Source: Caryophanales bacterium UBA5026
GTDB lineage: Bacteria; Bacillota_I; Bacilli_A; RF39; UBA660
Reading direction: 5' to 3'
NCBI GenBank assembly: GCA_002416285.1
Contig: DICM01000021.1
Location: 1 to 41,669, forward strand
DNA length: 41,669 nucleotides
Shown: piece by piece, positions 7,939 to 16,323 of the stretch
How the letters are laid out: each line of letters opens with the position of its first letter
How positions within the stretch are numbered: the stretch's first letter is position 1
Translations under genes and position numbers: made by a program
The notes under the pieces: model-generated
The model's database searches: none
Told to the model about the DNA's origin: nothing
Seen by the model: only the letters and a program-made list of their open reading frames with translations

Positions 7939-9243
7939 TTAAAATGGCATTTTAAAATTACCATTATTCATCATTTTCATCATCTTTTTCATCTCTTCAA
8001 ATTGTTTTAAAAGACGATTTACTTCTTCTACAGTTCGTCCGCTACCTTTAGCAATTCTAATTTTGCGGCTAGCTTTTAAAATGGCTGGATTTTTACGTTC
8101 CTCTGGTGTCATTGATAGAATAATCGCTTCAATATGAGCGAGATCTTTTGGATCAACTTTGACATCATTTAATCCCATCTTTTTCGCACCTGGAAGCATT
8201 TTGATAATATTTTCTAAAGGTCCTAACTTTTTCATTTGCTTAAAGACTCCCAAAAAATCTTCTAAATCAAATGTTCCTTTCTGCATTTTTTTCGCTGCTT
8301 TTTTCGCTTCATCTTCATCGATAACACTTTCTGCTTTCTCAACGATTGACATCAAGTCTCCCATACCGAGAATACGGGTAGCCATTCGCTCTGGATAAAA
8401 TTCCTCTAACCCATCCATTTTTTCGGAAACACCAATAAATTTGATTGGAACATTAGTTAAATGACGAATCGATAATGCCGCTCCACCACGAGTATCACCA
8501 TCTAATTTGGTTAAAATAGCTCCCGTTAAAGGTAAGCGCTCATTGAATCCTTCAATTACATGAATCGCATCCTGACCCGTCATGCTATCAATTACGAGAA
8601 GCACTTCATCTGCATGTAATAGTTCATTCATATCTTCTAATTCTTTCATTAGTGTTTCATCGATATGAAGACGACCAGCTGTATCAACTAAAATATAGTC
8701 GTACTTCCCTTTCGCAAATTCTAAAGCGTTTCTTAAGATTTCAACAGGATTTCCTTTTCCCTCTTCATAAACTGGAATATTTAATTCTTTTCCTAATTGT
8801 TTTAATTGATCAATTGCTGCAGGACGATATACATCACATGCAACAAGTAGCGGATTCTTTTTGTATTTTTTACGCAATAGGCTTGCCAGTTTCGCATTAG
8901 TCGTTGTTTTACCACTACCTTGAAGTCCCACTAGCATTAATGTTGCAGGATTCCCACTGATATTAAGGTCTTTCTTTTCTCCACCCAAAAGTTCAACGAG
9001 TTCATCTTTGACAATCTTAACAAACATTTCACCAGGTTTTAAAGATTTCGCCACTTCTTCACCCAGTGCCTTTTCCTTTACTTCTGCAATAAACTCTTTT
9101 ACAACTTTATAATTGACATCGGCCTCTAATAAAGCTAAACGGATTTCACGAGTCATTTCTCCAATGTTCTCTTCCGTGATTTTTCCATAACCACGAATTT
9201 TATCCATAACACTTTGTAGACGATCACCTAAATTTTCAAACAT
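7939..9243 (-). CDS. ffh: Signal recognition particle GTPase Ffh
   Basis: Binds signal sequences and SRP RNA and delivers ribosomes to FtsY at the membrane. The 434-residue protein has an N domain, the G domain with GLQGSGKTTTNAK (P loop, about residue 108), DTAGR, TKLDGDTRGG, and the C-terminal Met-rich M domain with MKKMMKMM near the end. Start set at the ATG at 9243, after AAAGGTGAT. It is first in a probable operon with the two M16 genes. Unlike in B. subtilis, ylxM is not next to it; a YlxM homologue lies about 2 kb away in the ftsY operon. A perfect inverted repeat sits in its promoter. Confidence 0.98.
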   Translation of the reverse strand: MFENLGDRLQSVMDKIRGYGKITEENIGEMTREIRLALLEADVNYKVVKEFIAEVKEKALGEEVAKSLKPGEMFVKIVKDELVELLGGEKKDLNISGNPATLMLVGLQGSGKTTTNAKLASLLRKKYKKNPLLVACDVYRPAAIDQLKQLGKELNIPVYEEGKGNPVEILRNALEFAKGKYDYILVDTAGRLHIDETLMKELEDMNELLHADEVLLVIDSMTGQDAIHVIEGFNERLPLTGAILTKLDGDTRGGAALSIRHLTNVPIKFIGVSEKMDGLEEFYPERMATRILGMGDLMSIVEKAESVIDEDEAKKAAKKMQKGTFDLEDFLGVFKQMKKLGPLENIIKMLPGAKKMGLNDVKVDPKDLAHIEAIILSMTPEERKNPAILKASRKIRIAKGSGRTVEEVNRLLKQFEEMKKMMKMMNNGNFKMPF

Positions 9244-9259
9244 ATTATCACCTTTTTTC

Positions 9260-9280
9260 ATTATATCATAGGAATCCTAT
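9260..9280 (-). promoter_or_regulatory. ffh -10 box with adjacent perfect inverted repeat
   Basis: TATAAT at 9265-9260 (minus strand), 16 bases before the ffh start. Directly upstream, at 9268-9280, is the perfect inverted repeat ATAGGA-A-TCCTAT, inside the spacer region where a bound protein would block RNA polymerase. The -35 region is poor. The operator role is inferred. Confidence 0.45.
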
Positions 9281-9348
9281 TTTTTTAGAGAAAAAACTGG
9301 TAATTTAATAATCAAAGTTATATAATAATCGCCAATTGAGGTGAGAAG

Positions 9349-9872
9349 ATGAAAAAATGTATTTATATTGCTACGCATATACCATTTATTCCACCAAAAT
9401 CTAAACTCTATAAACCAATTCAAGTAGGTTCTATGATATATCCTAATTTACCATATTTAAAAAAGAACTTTATTATTCTACCAAAACCTCTAGACTTTGG
9501 CGCCTATACCGTAAAAGAGCAATATGCACTATGTCATCACTATCAAGATTATGAAATTAGTGAGAAAATAGTTCAAAAATTGTATCCAAAATACCAAGAT
9601 GATTTTACAAGCATTTCAAATCAGAAGCAACTATATTGTTGGAATATGTTTATTATGCATTGGGATTTACTAAAAGATTACTGTAATTGGTTATTTCCAA
9701 TATTAGAAACTTTAGAAGAATTATTGAATACAAACAATATGATAGCTATAATAAGCGTATATTTGGTTTTCTAGCAGAACGACTTTTTAATGTATGGATT
9801 CATCATCAAAAGAAAGAAATCTTAGAACTTGATGTTTGTCTTATAAATTCAGTACAAAAAACACTTAAGTAA
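9349..9872 (+). pseudogene. Decayed DUF4422 (capsule/LPS glycosyltransferase-like) gene
   Basis: The first frame (9349-9774) starts like DUF4422 proteins (IATHIPFIPPKSKLYKPIQVG), then jumps to the segment normally found after the core (ILPKP..., NMFIMHWDLLKDYCNWLFPIL). The central block of about 70 residues, which in the family holds the ELTGLYW and GLVHYRR-type motifs, is missing. The reading then shifts by -1 near 9720-9745 into the frame carrying YDSYNKRIFGFLAERLFNVW, the C-terminal signature of the family. A strong terminator follows directly, so the usual C-terminal tail is also gone. Thus at least one internal deletion and one frameshift are present. A good ribosome-binding site (GAGGTGA before 9349) and a TATAAT box remain, so the loss looks recent. 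Sequencing error could explain the frameshift but not the missing core. Confidence 0.85.
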
Positions 9873-9888
9873 TCGCTTAAGTGTTTTT
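9857..9888. terminator. Strong bidirectional terminator after the DUF4422 remnant
   Basis: A 13-bp stem, AAAAACACTTAAG-TAATCG-CTTAAGTGTTTTT, with A and T runs on either side, so it can stop transcription from both directions. The remnant's TAA is in the loop. Confidence 0.85.
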
Positions 9889-9889
9889 C

Positions 9890-10081
9890 TACAAATAGGT
9901 TCTCTATCACCTTCCTCTTATTATTGAATAGTTAGTTTAGGAGTGTATTTTTATTTAAAATTTGTGATTTATATATTTGGATTTACGTTCTAATTATTTC
10001 TCATCTATCACCTCTTTTCTTTGACAATTATATTATAAAAAATATTTGTGGTAGAATTTTGCAAAAAATATGGGAAAAAAT
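9890..10081 (-). other. Intergenic stretch with possible short transcript or gene remnant
   Basis: About 190 bases without a convincing gene. On the minus strand there is a TATAATATAAT stretch (about 10039-10029), then an excellent ribosome-binding site GAGGTGATAG followed by ATG and only three more codons before TAG (about 10006-9992). A second GGTGATAG lies near 9905. The bidirectional terminator at 9857-9888 would close a transcript of about 160 nt. It may be a small RNA, a leader peptide, or a remnant. No good -35 box is visible. Confidence 0.3.
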
Positions 10082-10112
10082 GGGAAAAAGAAAAACTATC
10101 TTATGATAGTTT
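10082..10112 (-). terminator. Intrinsic terminator of the ftsY-herA operon
   Basis: AAACTATC-ATAA-GATAGTTT hairpin (8 bp) followed by TTCTTTTTC on the minus strand, overlapping the TAA stop codon of the HerA-like gene. Confidence 0.75.
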
Positions 10113-11865
10113 ATTTCCATCTTTCAAACACATCACAGTTGCTACTTTCTGGTGCTGGTGTCGGTGGTTGCATCTTAATAATAAGTGGAACTTGGAATGC
10201 TTTACCAAAAGCAACACATGTCCCAGGTTGCAATGTTTTTTGTTTTTCTACGATTTCAGAGCTAATATTTGGAAGCATTTTACGAATATATTCCAAATCA
10301 CGTGGATGATTCATTTTAAAGATTAAAAAGTTAGAACACTGTGAAATTACTGTTTCAGAAATTTCTACAGGCCGTTGTGAAATCAGATTAAAGATCAATC
10401 CATATTTTCTTCCCTCTTTCGCAACACGTTCAAAAATATTATAACCAATTAAATATCTATCATCATCATTTTGGACATATCTATGAGCTTCCTCTAAGAA
10501 AATATGAAATGGAATAGAAGCTCTTACTTTTAATCTCTTTGTAAAATCAAATAACATTTTAGTATAAATCTTTACGATTACTTTGGCTAATCCATCATCG
10601 ATATCCTCTAAATTAAAGTTGATAATCTGTGCTTTTCTACCATTCTCAGCAGTTACTAAACTAGCAATATATTGGTCGACATTTACAAAGTTGGGATACG
10701 TGAAGAAACGAGCACTATCACTAATTAAAATAGAATGTAATTTTACTTTTATAGTAATTGCTAGCCCATACATCTGTTCATTACGAAGTAATCCCTCCGA
10801 AATCAATGTAAAATTAAGAGCACGCTCTAAATCCTCTAACGTAAAATAACTGAGTTGTCTAGATTCATATTTATCAAGCTCTTCATCAATAAAGCTAGAG
10901 ATATATTCTGTAACTAAAATACTTTCAGTAAATTCACCATCTTTATCGATAATAAAACAATCACGAAATTTACGTACGTATCCCAATCCTTGAACAGGAG
11001 ATTCCAAATTGAATTGTTTTGTCGAGCAAGTTGCTAAAATAGAAAAAATGTCATTTCTTTTTGCCGGAGTTGTCTGATTTGTATATAAGATCATCATAAT
11101 TGCTTTAGCTATTAAATGATTTTTATATTTTTCAGATTGTTCATCAGACTCTGCAAAAATACGTGCAAGCTTTAGCATTCTTTCAATAATTGGTAGCTGA
11201 GCATGGCTAGTAGCTTCTAAAAGAAGTGCTAAATCATCGACATCTAATAACCATAAAGGCAATCGAAGTGGACTTCCCATCGCATCATTCTTATTCGTAG
11301 TATAGTATTTAAAATTAAAGTTTGGATTCAAACTATTTATATTTTGAAAAGCATTATGATATTCTCCATAAGCATCAAACAAGAAAAAATTAGACCTGAT
11401 TGGAAGTTCCTTTGGATTGGTAAATACATTTTGCAACAGGCGTGCTACTCCCCATGATTTACCACTACCGGTATTACCAAATACGGCTGAATGATTACTC
11501 CAAAGTTCATTAATATCCGCATAAATTGGTCGATTATCATAAAGAGGACTATAGCCTAAAAGCATACTATGACCATCGCCCTCATCTCCAGTTAAAAGTC
11601 TTGCCTCTTCACTAGTGATAACTCTTATTTGAGCAGTTAAACTTGGTTTACGAATAACACCCGGTAAAAAACGCCCATTTTCAATCTCGCCTAAAAAATG
11701 AACTTTTAATAGATCTTCACCGACATCTTCTACTTCGCCTAAAATTCTTTTTTTCTCATCTTCAAACAAAATATGAAGATTCATTAAATCCATCGCTAAT
11801 AACGTTTTATTCTCGATTTTTATATGTGCTACACTATCGCTAATATACACAATCTTTCCAAACAT
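10111..11865 (-). CDS. HerA-family hexameric DNA-translocating ATPase (copy 1)
   Basis: A 584-residue ATPase of the HerA/FtsK superfamily. Domains: N-terminal HAS-barrel (about 1-100), Walker A GNTGSGKS (about 130-137), Walker B IFLEEAHRYV (about 453-462) and the sensor/arginine region LISQRP. HerA pumps DNA and normally works with the nuclease NurA in end resection; some HerA proteins serve phage defence with Sir2 or other effectors. No NurA or effector gene is present here. It is last in the ftsY-membrane protein-ylxM-herA operon, 12 bases after ylxM, with AAGGTGAT before its ATG. A full-length paralogue with the same domain order and the same C-terminal PAPxSSxCD motif lies at 30653. Not truncated. 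Its function in the SRP context is unknown. Confidence 0.85.
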   Translation of the reverse strand: MFGKIVYISDSVAHIKIENKTLLAMDLMNLHILFEDEKKRILGEVEDVGEDLLKVHFLGEIENGRFLPGVIRKPSLTAQIRVITSEEARLLTGDEGDGHSMLLGYSPLYDNRPIYADINELWSNHSAVFGNTGSGKSWGVARLLQNVFTNPKELPIRSNFFLFDAYGEYHNAFQNINSLNPNFNFKYYTTNKNDAMGSPLRLPLWLLDVDDLALLLEATSHAQLPIIERMLKLARIFAESDEQSEKYKNHLIAKAIMMILYTNQTTPAKRNDIFSILATCSTKQFNLESPVQGLGYVRKFRDCFIIDKDGEFTESILVTEYISSFIDEELDKYESRQLSYFTLEDLERALNFTLISEGLLRNEQMYGLAITIKVKLHSILISDSARFFTYPNFVNVDQYIASLVTAENGRKAQIINFNLEDIDDGLAKVIVKIYTKMLFDFTKRLKVRASIPFHIFLEEAHRYVQNDDDRYLIGYNIFERVAKEGRKYGLIFNLISQRPVEISETVISQCSNFLIFKMNHPRDLEYIRKMLPNISSEIVEKQKTLQPGTCVAFGKAFQVPLIIKMQPPTPAPESSNCDVFERWK

Positions 11866-11877
11866 AATATCACCTTT

Positions 11878-12171
11878 TTATTTTATAATTTCTAACAACT
11901 GTTTTTTATATTCTTCCGGCATCTTTTCAAGTACATTTATTAAACTATCCTTTTTTTCCTTTAGTTTTAGAATAGATTCATAATAATCTAACTTTTCAGT
12001 TACTTCTTTTAATTGTTTATGGATTGCATTTCTAGAAACTTCATAATTTTCACTTAATTCTGATAAAGTTAAATTTTGAAAATAATAATCCTCAAAATAA
12101 GATCTTTGTTTTTGTGTTAATAATTCTCCATAAAAATCATAGAGAATTCCATAATAAATTCTAGATTCCAT
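11878..12171 (-). CDS. ylxM: YlxM-family helix-turn-helix protein
   Basis: A 97-residue protein with a sigma-70 region 4-like helix-turn-helix: LTQKQRSYFEDYYFQNLTLS then SELSENYEVSRNAIHKQLKE, as in YlxM/p13. YlxM proteins are encoded with ffh in most Firmicutes and influence SRP assembly or activity. Here the gene sits in the ftsY operon, between a small membrane protein (11-base overlap) and a HerA-type ATPase, rather than beside ffh. The C-terminal 30 residues are Lys/Glu-rich and helical. Start at 12171; the overlap suggests translational coupling. Confidence 0.85.
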   Translation of the reverse strand: MESRIYYGILYDFYGELLTQKQRSYFEDYYFQNLTLSELSENYEVSRNAIHKQLKEVTEKLDYYESILKLKEKKDSLINVLEKMPEEYKKQLLEIIK

Positions 12172-12454
12172 AGATAACCGCTATGATAGATGCACCAATA
12201 ACTAAGATACCTGCTAAGGCATAAATAAATGTTAAATACTTTCTTTTATAAATCTGATGATTATTATAAGCAATCGTAAATAATAAAAGTGAGAAAGTAG
12301 CTTCTACCACTAAATCCAATTCTGGGATAAAAATCATCATAATTAATAAGATAATACTAATGATTACTAAAACTAGTTGTACAAATAAACCCAGATGAAA
12401 AATTCCACCTTTATGCGTTAAAATTTCCATTACTGTTCTTTTTTCTTTTTCCAT
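12161..12454 (-). CDS. Small membrane protein with three predicted transmembrane helices
   Basis: A 97-residue protein of unknown function. It has a charged N-terminus (MEKEKRTVMEIL), hydrophobic stretches at about 19-44, 49-64 and 73-96, and basic residues in the loop YKRKY. Its ATG overlaps the FtsY stop by one base and its end overlaps ylxM by 11 bases, so it is tightly coupled to the SRP receptor gene. No family recognised. The context suggests a link to membrane protein targeting, but nothing in the protein itself shows this. Confidence 0.75.
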   Translation of the reverse strand: MEKEKRTVMEILTHKGGIFHLGLFVQLVLVIISIILLIMMIFIPELDLVVEATFSLLLFTIAYNNHQIYKRKYLTFIYALAGILVIGASIIAVIYGI

Positions 12455-13422
12455 TATTCCATCTCCTTAAATAAGCCATAAATGAATGCCTCAATATCAA
12501 ATACTTTAAGATCTTCCTTTTGTTCACCCAAGCCTACAAATTTTACAGGTATTCCAACACTATCTTTAATCGCAAGTACAATTCCACCTTTAGCAGTACC
12601 ATCTAACTTCGTTAGCACAATACCTGTTATATTAGTGATCTCTTTAAAACTCTTTGCTTGACTAATTCCATTTTGTCCAGTTGTCGCATCAATGACTAAT
12701 AATGTTTCATGAGGAGCACCCGGAAGTAAATTCCCAATGACTTTATTTATTTTTTCTAATTCATTCATTAAATTTACCTTATTTTGTAAACGTCCTGCTG
12801 TATCAATAAAAACAACATCAAAGTTTTCTTCTTTTGCTTTTTGAATTCCATCATAAATGACACTGGCTGGATCTGCACCTTCTTTTTTTACAACTGGGAC
12901 ATGAATTCTACTACCCCATTCATCTAATTGCTCTGTTGCCCCAGCACGGAATGTATCGCCAGCAACTAACAGAACCCTTTTTCCCTCTTGTTGCATCTTA
13001 TAAGCGAGTTTTCCAATTGTCGTAGTCTTCCCAACACCGTTTACTCCAATGAATAGAATAACGGTTGGACCTTCCTTATTTTCATTAATCTTATTAACTA
13101 AGATCTGATTTTGAACATAGATAATAAACATTTCATCAACAATGATTTCTTTTAAATCACTCGCACTTAATATATTTTCTTGCTTTACCCTTTTGCGTAG
13201 TCGATCGGTAAATTCCATAACCGTATTAATTCCAATATCAGCAGTAATTAAAATATCTTCCAGTTCCTCAAAATAAGATTCATCGATACGACTATATTTC
13301 ATCGTAAGTAAATTTAATTTAGAAGTAAACTCTTTTCTCGTTTTTTCAAGGCCTTTATCATATGCCTCTACTTCCTGTTCTTTTTTATTAAATACATTTT
13401 TGAATTTATCAAAAAGTCCCAT
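12454..13422 (-). CDS. ftsY: Signal recognition particle receptor FtsY
   Basis: The SRP receptor GTPase. The 322-residue protein starts with the amphipathic targeting segment MGLFDKFKNVF, has a short acidic region, the N domain, and a G domain with GVNGVGKTTTIGKLA (about residue 126), DTFRAGA, DTAGRLQ, TKLDGTAKGG and the closing GLGEQKEDL. It lacks the long acidic A domain of enterobacteria, as is usual in Firmicutes. AGGTGATG precedes its ATG. It is the first gene of a four-gene operon (ftsY, small membrane protein, ylxM, herA-like) with one-base or longer overlaps. Confidence 0.98.
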   Translation of the reverse strand: MGLFDKFKNVFNKKEQEVEAYDKGLEKTRKEFTSKLNLLTMKYSRIDESYFEELEDILITADIGINTVMEFTDRLRKRVKQENILSASDLKEIIVDEMFIIYVQNQILVNKINENKEGPTVILFIGVNGVGKTTTIGKLAYKMQQEGKRVLLVAGDTFRAGATEQLDEWGSRIHVPVVKKEGADPASVIYDGIQKAKEENFDVVFIDTAGRLQNKVNLMNELEKINKVIGNLLPGAPHETLLVIDATTGQNGISQAKSFKEITNITGIVLTKLDGTAKGGIVLAIKDSVGIPVKFVGLGEQKEDLKVFDIEAFIYGLFKEME

Positions 13423-13490
13423 ATCATCACCTAAATTCTAATAACATTTTACACGATTCACGAAAAAAAATCTAGTTTATCTTGTAAAAA

Positions 13491-13530
13491 CAAAAAAGTA
13501 ACGTTCGATTTAAAATCTACTTGTTACTTT
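13491..13530 (-). terminator. Intrinsic terminator of the large prepilin-like gene
   Basis: Outer stem AAAGTAAC/GTTACTTT around a loop that contains an inner GATTT/AAATC pairing, followed by a U run on the minus strand. Confidence 0.75.
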
Positions 13531-13535
13531 CATTT

Positions 13536-16223
13536 TTACCATGCCTGTCTTATATAGTTTGAAATATCCACAATATACGGACTTGCTTGACGATCATTTT
13601 CACCTTGCTCTCCATCGTTTTGAAATCCTCGGACAGATACTGCCATATGACTAATCTGCAATTGATTTAAATCATCAATCCATCCAGGTAAACTTGTATA
13701 AGTTGTTGGTTTTGTCGATAAAATTTGTGGCCTAGGATTAACAATTTCAACTGTTAATTGTACACGAATATCATTACTTTGCCTTGTATCACTATCGCAG
13801 ACACGAGGAGTATTACACTTGCTCATATCTTCTCGATTTACTCTAGTCACTGTTGCAGTCATCTTAATTTGATCGGCAATTTTTGATTGTTGCCTATTAT
13901 TAGTTCCATACGAATAACAACTACTACAGCCATCACAGCACCCTACCATATAATTGTGTACATAAGGATTAAATGTTTTCAGTTGCTGTAAAGCAGTAGA
14001 ATTTCCCGAACTATAAAGATAATCAATACTATTTGTTCCTTCTCCAAATAATTTATATCCAGAAGTATAGTAAATAGAAGTACAATGATCATTGCTATTT
14101 TTATCACAAGATATATATAAATATTGCCCTGCCCTAGATGAAGGTGGAATAACAAATGAAGTTTTTCCACCAGTTGAAAATGCAACTACAGCACTATAAG
14201 TTCCATTATAGTAACTTACTGGAATTCCGCCAAATGTATAATCAAAAGTAATTGTTACTTTGTTTCCACTGGTTGTCACATTCGCCGGCCCGCAACTTTG
14301 CGTATTACAAGCTTGACTACCCGTTGAACTAGAACAAGTTCTTCCGGTTGCTCGGTCCGTTACTGTTACACTTCGGTATTGTACTCCGCCTCCACAGGTC
14401 TTACTACAGGCTCCCCATCCTCCATAAGAGGTATTGGTATTACTACTACATTCCGCATATACTCCGTAACTTAAAGTTCTATTAACCTTGTTTCCTGCTT
14501 GATCCATGTAAGTAATGTAGATTGTTCTCGTTCCTCCATTAAGGCTTCCTCCTACATTCCATGCTTTACTAGTACTGTAAGCTTCCCATGATCCTCCAGC
14601 CTCATATCCTGTATTACTGATATACATCTGCATACTTGCTCCTGAATTATCGGTTACATTCGATGTAATCGTTGTAGTTAAAGCATTGTAACTTCCATTC
14701 GTGGATGTGATACTTAAACTGTTTACCACTGGTACTGTCGTATCAATTTGACTAATTGTTAAGGTTGATGAAGTGACTGTATTAATTCCATCGGTACTTC
14801 TCGCTTCCACACTCCCATTACTATTAAATACAATTCCTGCACTCGTTCCACTAATTGTAATCCATGTATTATTGGTAACTGCTGTTCCATTATAGGTTGC
14901 ACTTCCTGATAGTACACGAAACTGATTTGTATAACCACTTTGATAAGTGATTGTTGCTGTCTTACTCTTCGCCCATCCACTTGGACTGACACTGTAACTT
15001 GGGGTTACGATTGTCGTTGTTGCTTGTACTTTCTCACTACTTTCCGTTACTCCTCCTGCTTTGTTGGTTAATCTTACTTTATAAGTATAGTTTCCACTAG
15101 TGAGATTACTAAATAGATAGGTATTACTTGTTCCATTATCAATCCATGCTCCACCATTTACTTGGAATTCGTATTTGGCAATTCCCGATTCACTATCGAC
15201 TCCATTGGCGATGACTTGGATACTTTTACTGGTCACCGTTCCAATTCCTACACTGACATTTGTTGGACTGGTTGGATCGACTTGACTAATTGTTAGGGTT
15301 GATGGACTTGCTTCATTGTATCCATCACTGGTAATCGCTTCAATCGTTCCATTTGTTTCAAAGATGACTTGGGCACTCGTTCCACTGATCTTTCTTCGTT
15401 CTCCGACTGGTATCACTTCTCCATTCATCTTAGCAGTTCCACTATGGATAATGAGATAGTTCTCAACATTATTTGGATAGGTAATCGTTACCGTCTTACT
15501 TTTTGTCCATCCACTTTCTTTAACCGAATAAGTTGCAGTTGGTAAAGCTTCTGTTACAGCTTCAATCGTCTTCTCTGTTACCTTATCAATTCGATTGATG
15601 ACCCTTACATGGATCTCATATTTCTTACTATATCTTAAAGAATCAAAGGTATATTCATTTTTACTACTGTTCTTCCAATTGGAATCATTCTCACAATCAG
15701 CGACACAATAAGAATATCCTGAAATACCTGTATCATCTGAAGCAGTCGCTATTACGGTGATCTTTCTTGTTGTTTTCTCTTTGACAGATAAAGAAAGACT
15801 GGCATATAGATCAGTTTCTCCAGTACAGTCTCCTTTTCTTACGATGAGATCATTTCTAGGACCTGAAGCACAATAGTTTCCGTCGGTGAAATCCTTTAGA
15901 ACATATTCTGCATCTTTATTTTGAAAGACGAGTCCTGTTACTTTCTCTTTATTCTTAATTTCTAGTATTTTTACATCTGATCCATTGGGATCAATTTTTT
16001 GATCATTACTAACATAGATATCGGCAGCATCTAGTACATTTTTCGCACTTGTAACAAAACCACCTTTTTTGGCTTGTTCAATCTGACTTAACACGATTGG
16101 GGTTGTAATCAGTGCGATCACTGATAATATTACGATTACTGCTAGTAATTCTACTAATGTAAATCCCCAAAACTTACGGTTTATCACCTTTTTAACTGGA
16201 TTTTTCAAACTTTTTTTATTCAT
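13536..16223 (-). CDS. Giant prepilin-like surface protein with Ig-like modules and a thrombospondin type 1 domain
   Basis: An 895-residue protein. The N-terminus is a classical type IV prepilin leader: basic, G20 followed by FTLVELLAVIVILSVIALIT, with the +5 Glu (E25). A short pilin-like region follows. A module containing SGW.KSKT and ending STLTISQ occurs twice (about 229-316 and 408-494), alternating with Ig/fibronectin-like units. Residues about 590-645 form a thrombospondin type 1 repeat: WGACSKTCGGG, then C-terminal cysteines ending QACNTQSC. The remaining 250 residues are Cys-rich (CCDGCSSC) and unrecognised. Such a leader directs export and assembly by a pilus machinery, but none is encoded here. 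It has its own consensus promoter. The ribosome-binding site (GAGGGG) is 12 bases from ATG, rather far. No LPXTG or C-terminal anchor. Confidence 0.85.
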   Translation of the reverse strand: MNKKSLKNPVKKVINRKFWGFTLVELLAVIVILSVIALITTPIVLSQIEQAKKGGFVTSAKNVLDAADIYVSNDQKIDPNGSDVKILEIKNKEKVTGLVFQNKDAEYVLKDFTDGNYCASGPRNDLIVRKGDCTGETDLYASLSLSVKEKTTRKITVIATASDDTGISGYSYCVADCENDSNWKNSSKNEYTFDSLRYSKKYEIHVRVINRIDKVTEKTIEAVTEALPTATYSVKESGWTKSKTVTITYPNNVENYLIIHSGTAKMNGEVIPVGERRKISGTSAQVIFETNGTIEAITSDGYNEASPSTLTISQVDPTSPTNVSVGIGTVTSKSIQVIANGVDSESGIAKYEFQVNGGAWIDNGTSNTYLFSNLTSGNYTYKVRLTNKAGGVTESSEKVQATTTIVTPSYSVSPSGWAKSKTATITYQSGYTNQFRVLSGSATYNGTAVTNNTWITISGTSAGIVFNSNGSVEARSTDGINTVTSSTLTISQIDTTVPVVNSLSITSTNGSYNALTTTITSNVTDNSGASMQMYISNTGYEAGGSWEAYSTSKAWNVGGSLNGGTRTIYITYMDQAGNKVNRTLSYGVYAECSSNTNTSYGGWGACSKTCGGGVQYRSVTVTDRATGRTCSSSTGSQACNTQSCGPANVTTSGNKVTITFDYTFGGIPVSYYNGTYSAVVAFSTGGKTSFVIPPSSRAGQYLYISCDKNSNDHCTSIYYTSGYKLFGEGTNSIDYLYSSGNSTALQQLKTFNPYVHNYMVGCCDGCSSCYSYGTNNRQQSKIADQIKMTATVTRVNREDMSKCNTPRVCDSDTRQSNDIRVQLTVEIVNPRPQILSTKPTTYTSLPGWIDDLNQLQISHMAVSVRGFQNDGEQGENDRQASPYIVDISNYIRQAW

Positions 16224-16263
16224 AATCGATTCTCGCCCCTCATTACTAGTATTCTACAATCTA

Positions 16264-16292
16264 ATTGTAATATAAGATAAATCAATTGTCAA
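16264..16292 (-). promoter_or_regulatory. Sigma-A promoter of the large prepilin-like gene
   Basis: TTGACA (16292-16287) and TACAAT (16269-16264) with a 17-base spacer on the minus strand; the near-perfect match suggests strong vegetative expression. Confidence 0.8.
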
Positions 16293-16323
16293 AAGAAATA
16301 TTACTCGATATATGAAATCAAAC

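Noticed and set aside
10021..10050. TTGACA at 10022-10027 on the plus strand as a promoter.
   Set aside because: No -10 box lies at 16-18 bases, and only the antisense side of the herA-like gene is downstream.
10048..10326. Plus-strand open frames over the herA-like gene end.
   Set aside because: They are antisense to a well-conserved coding region, lack ribosome-binding sites and have no recognisable motif.
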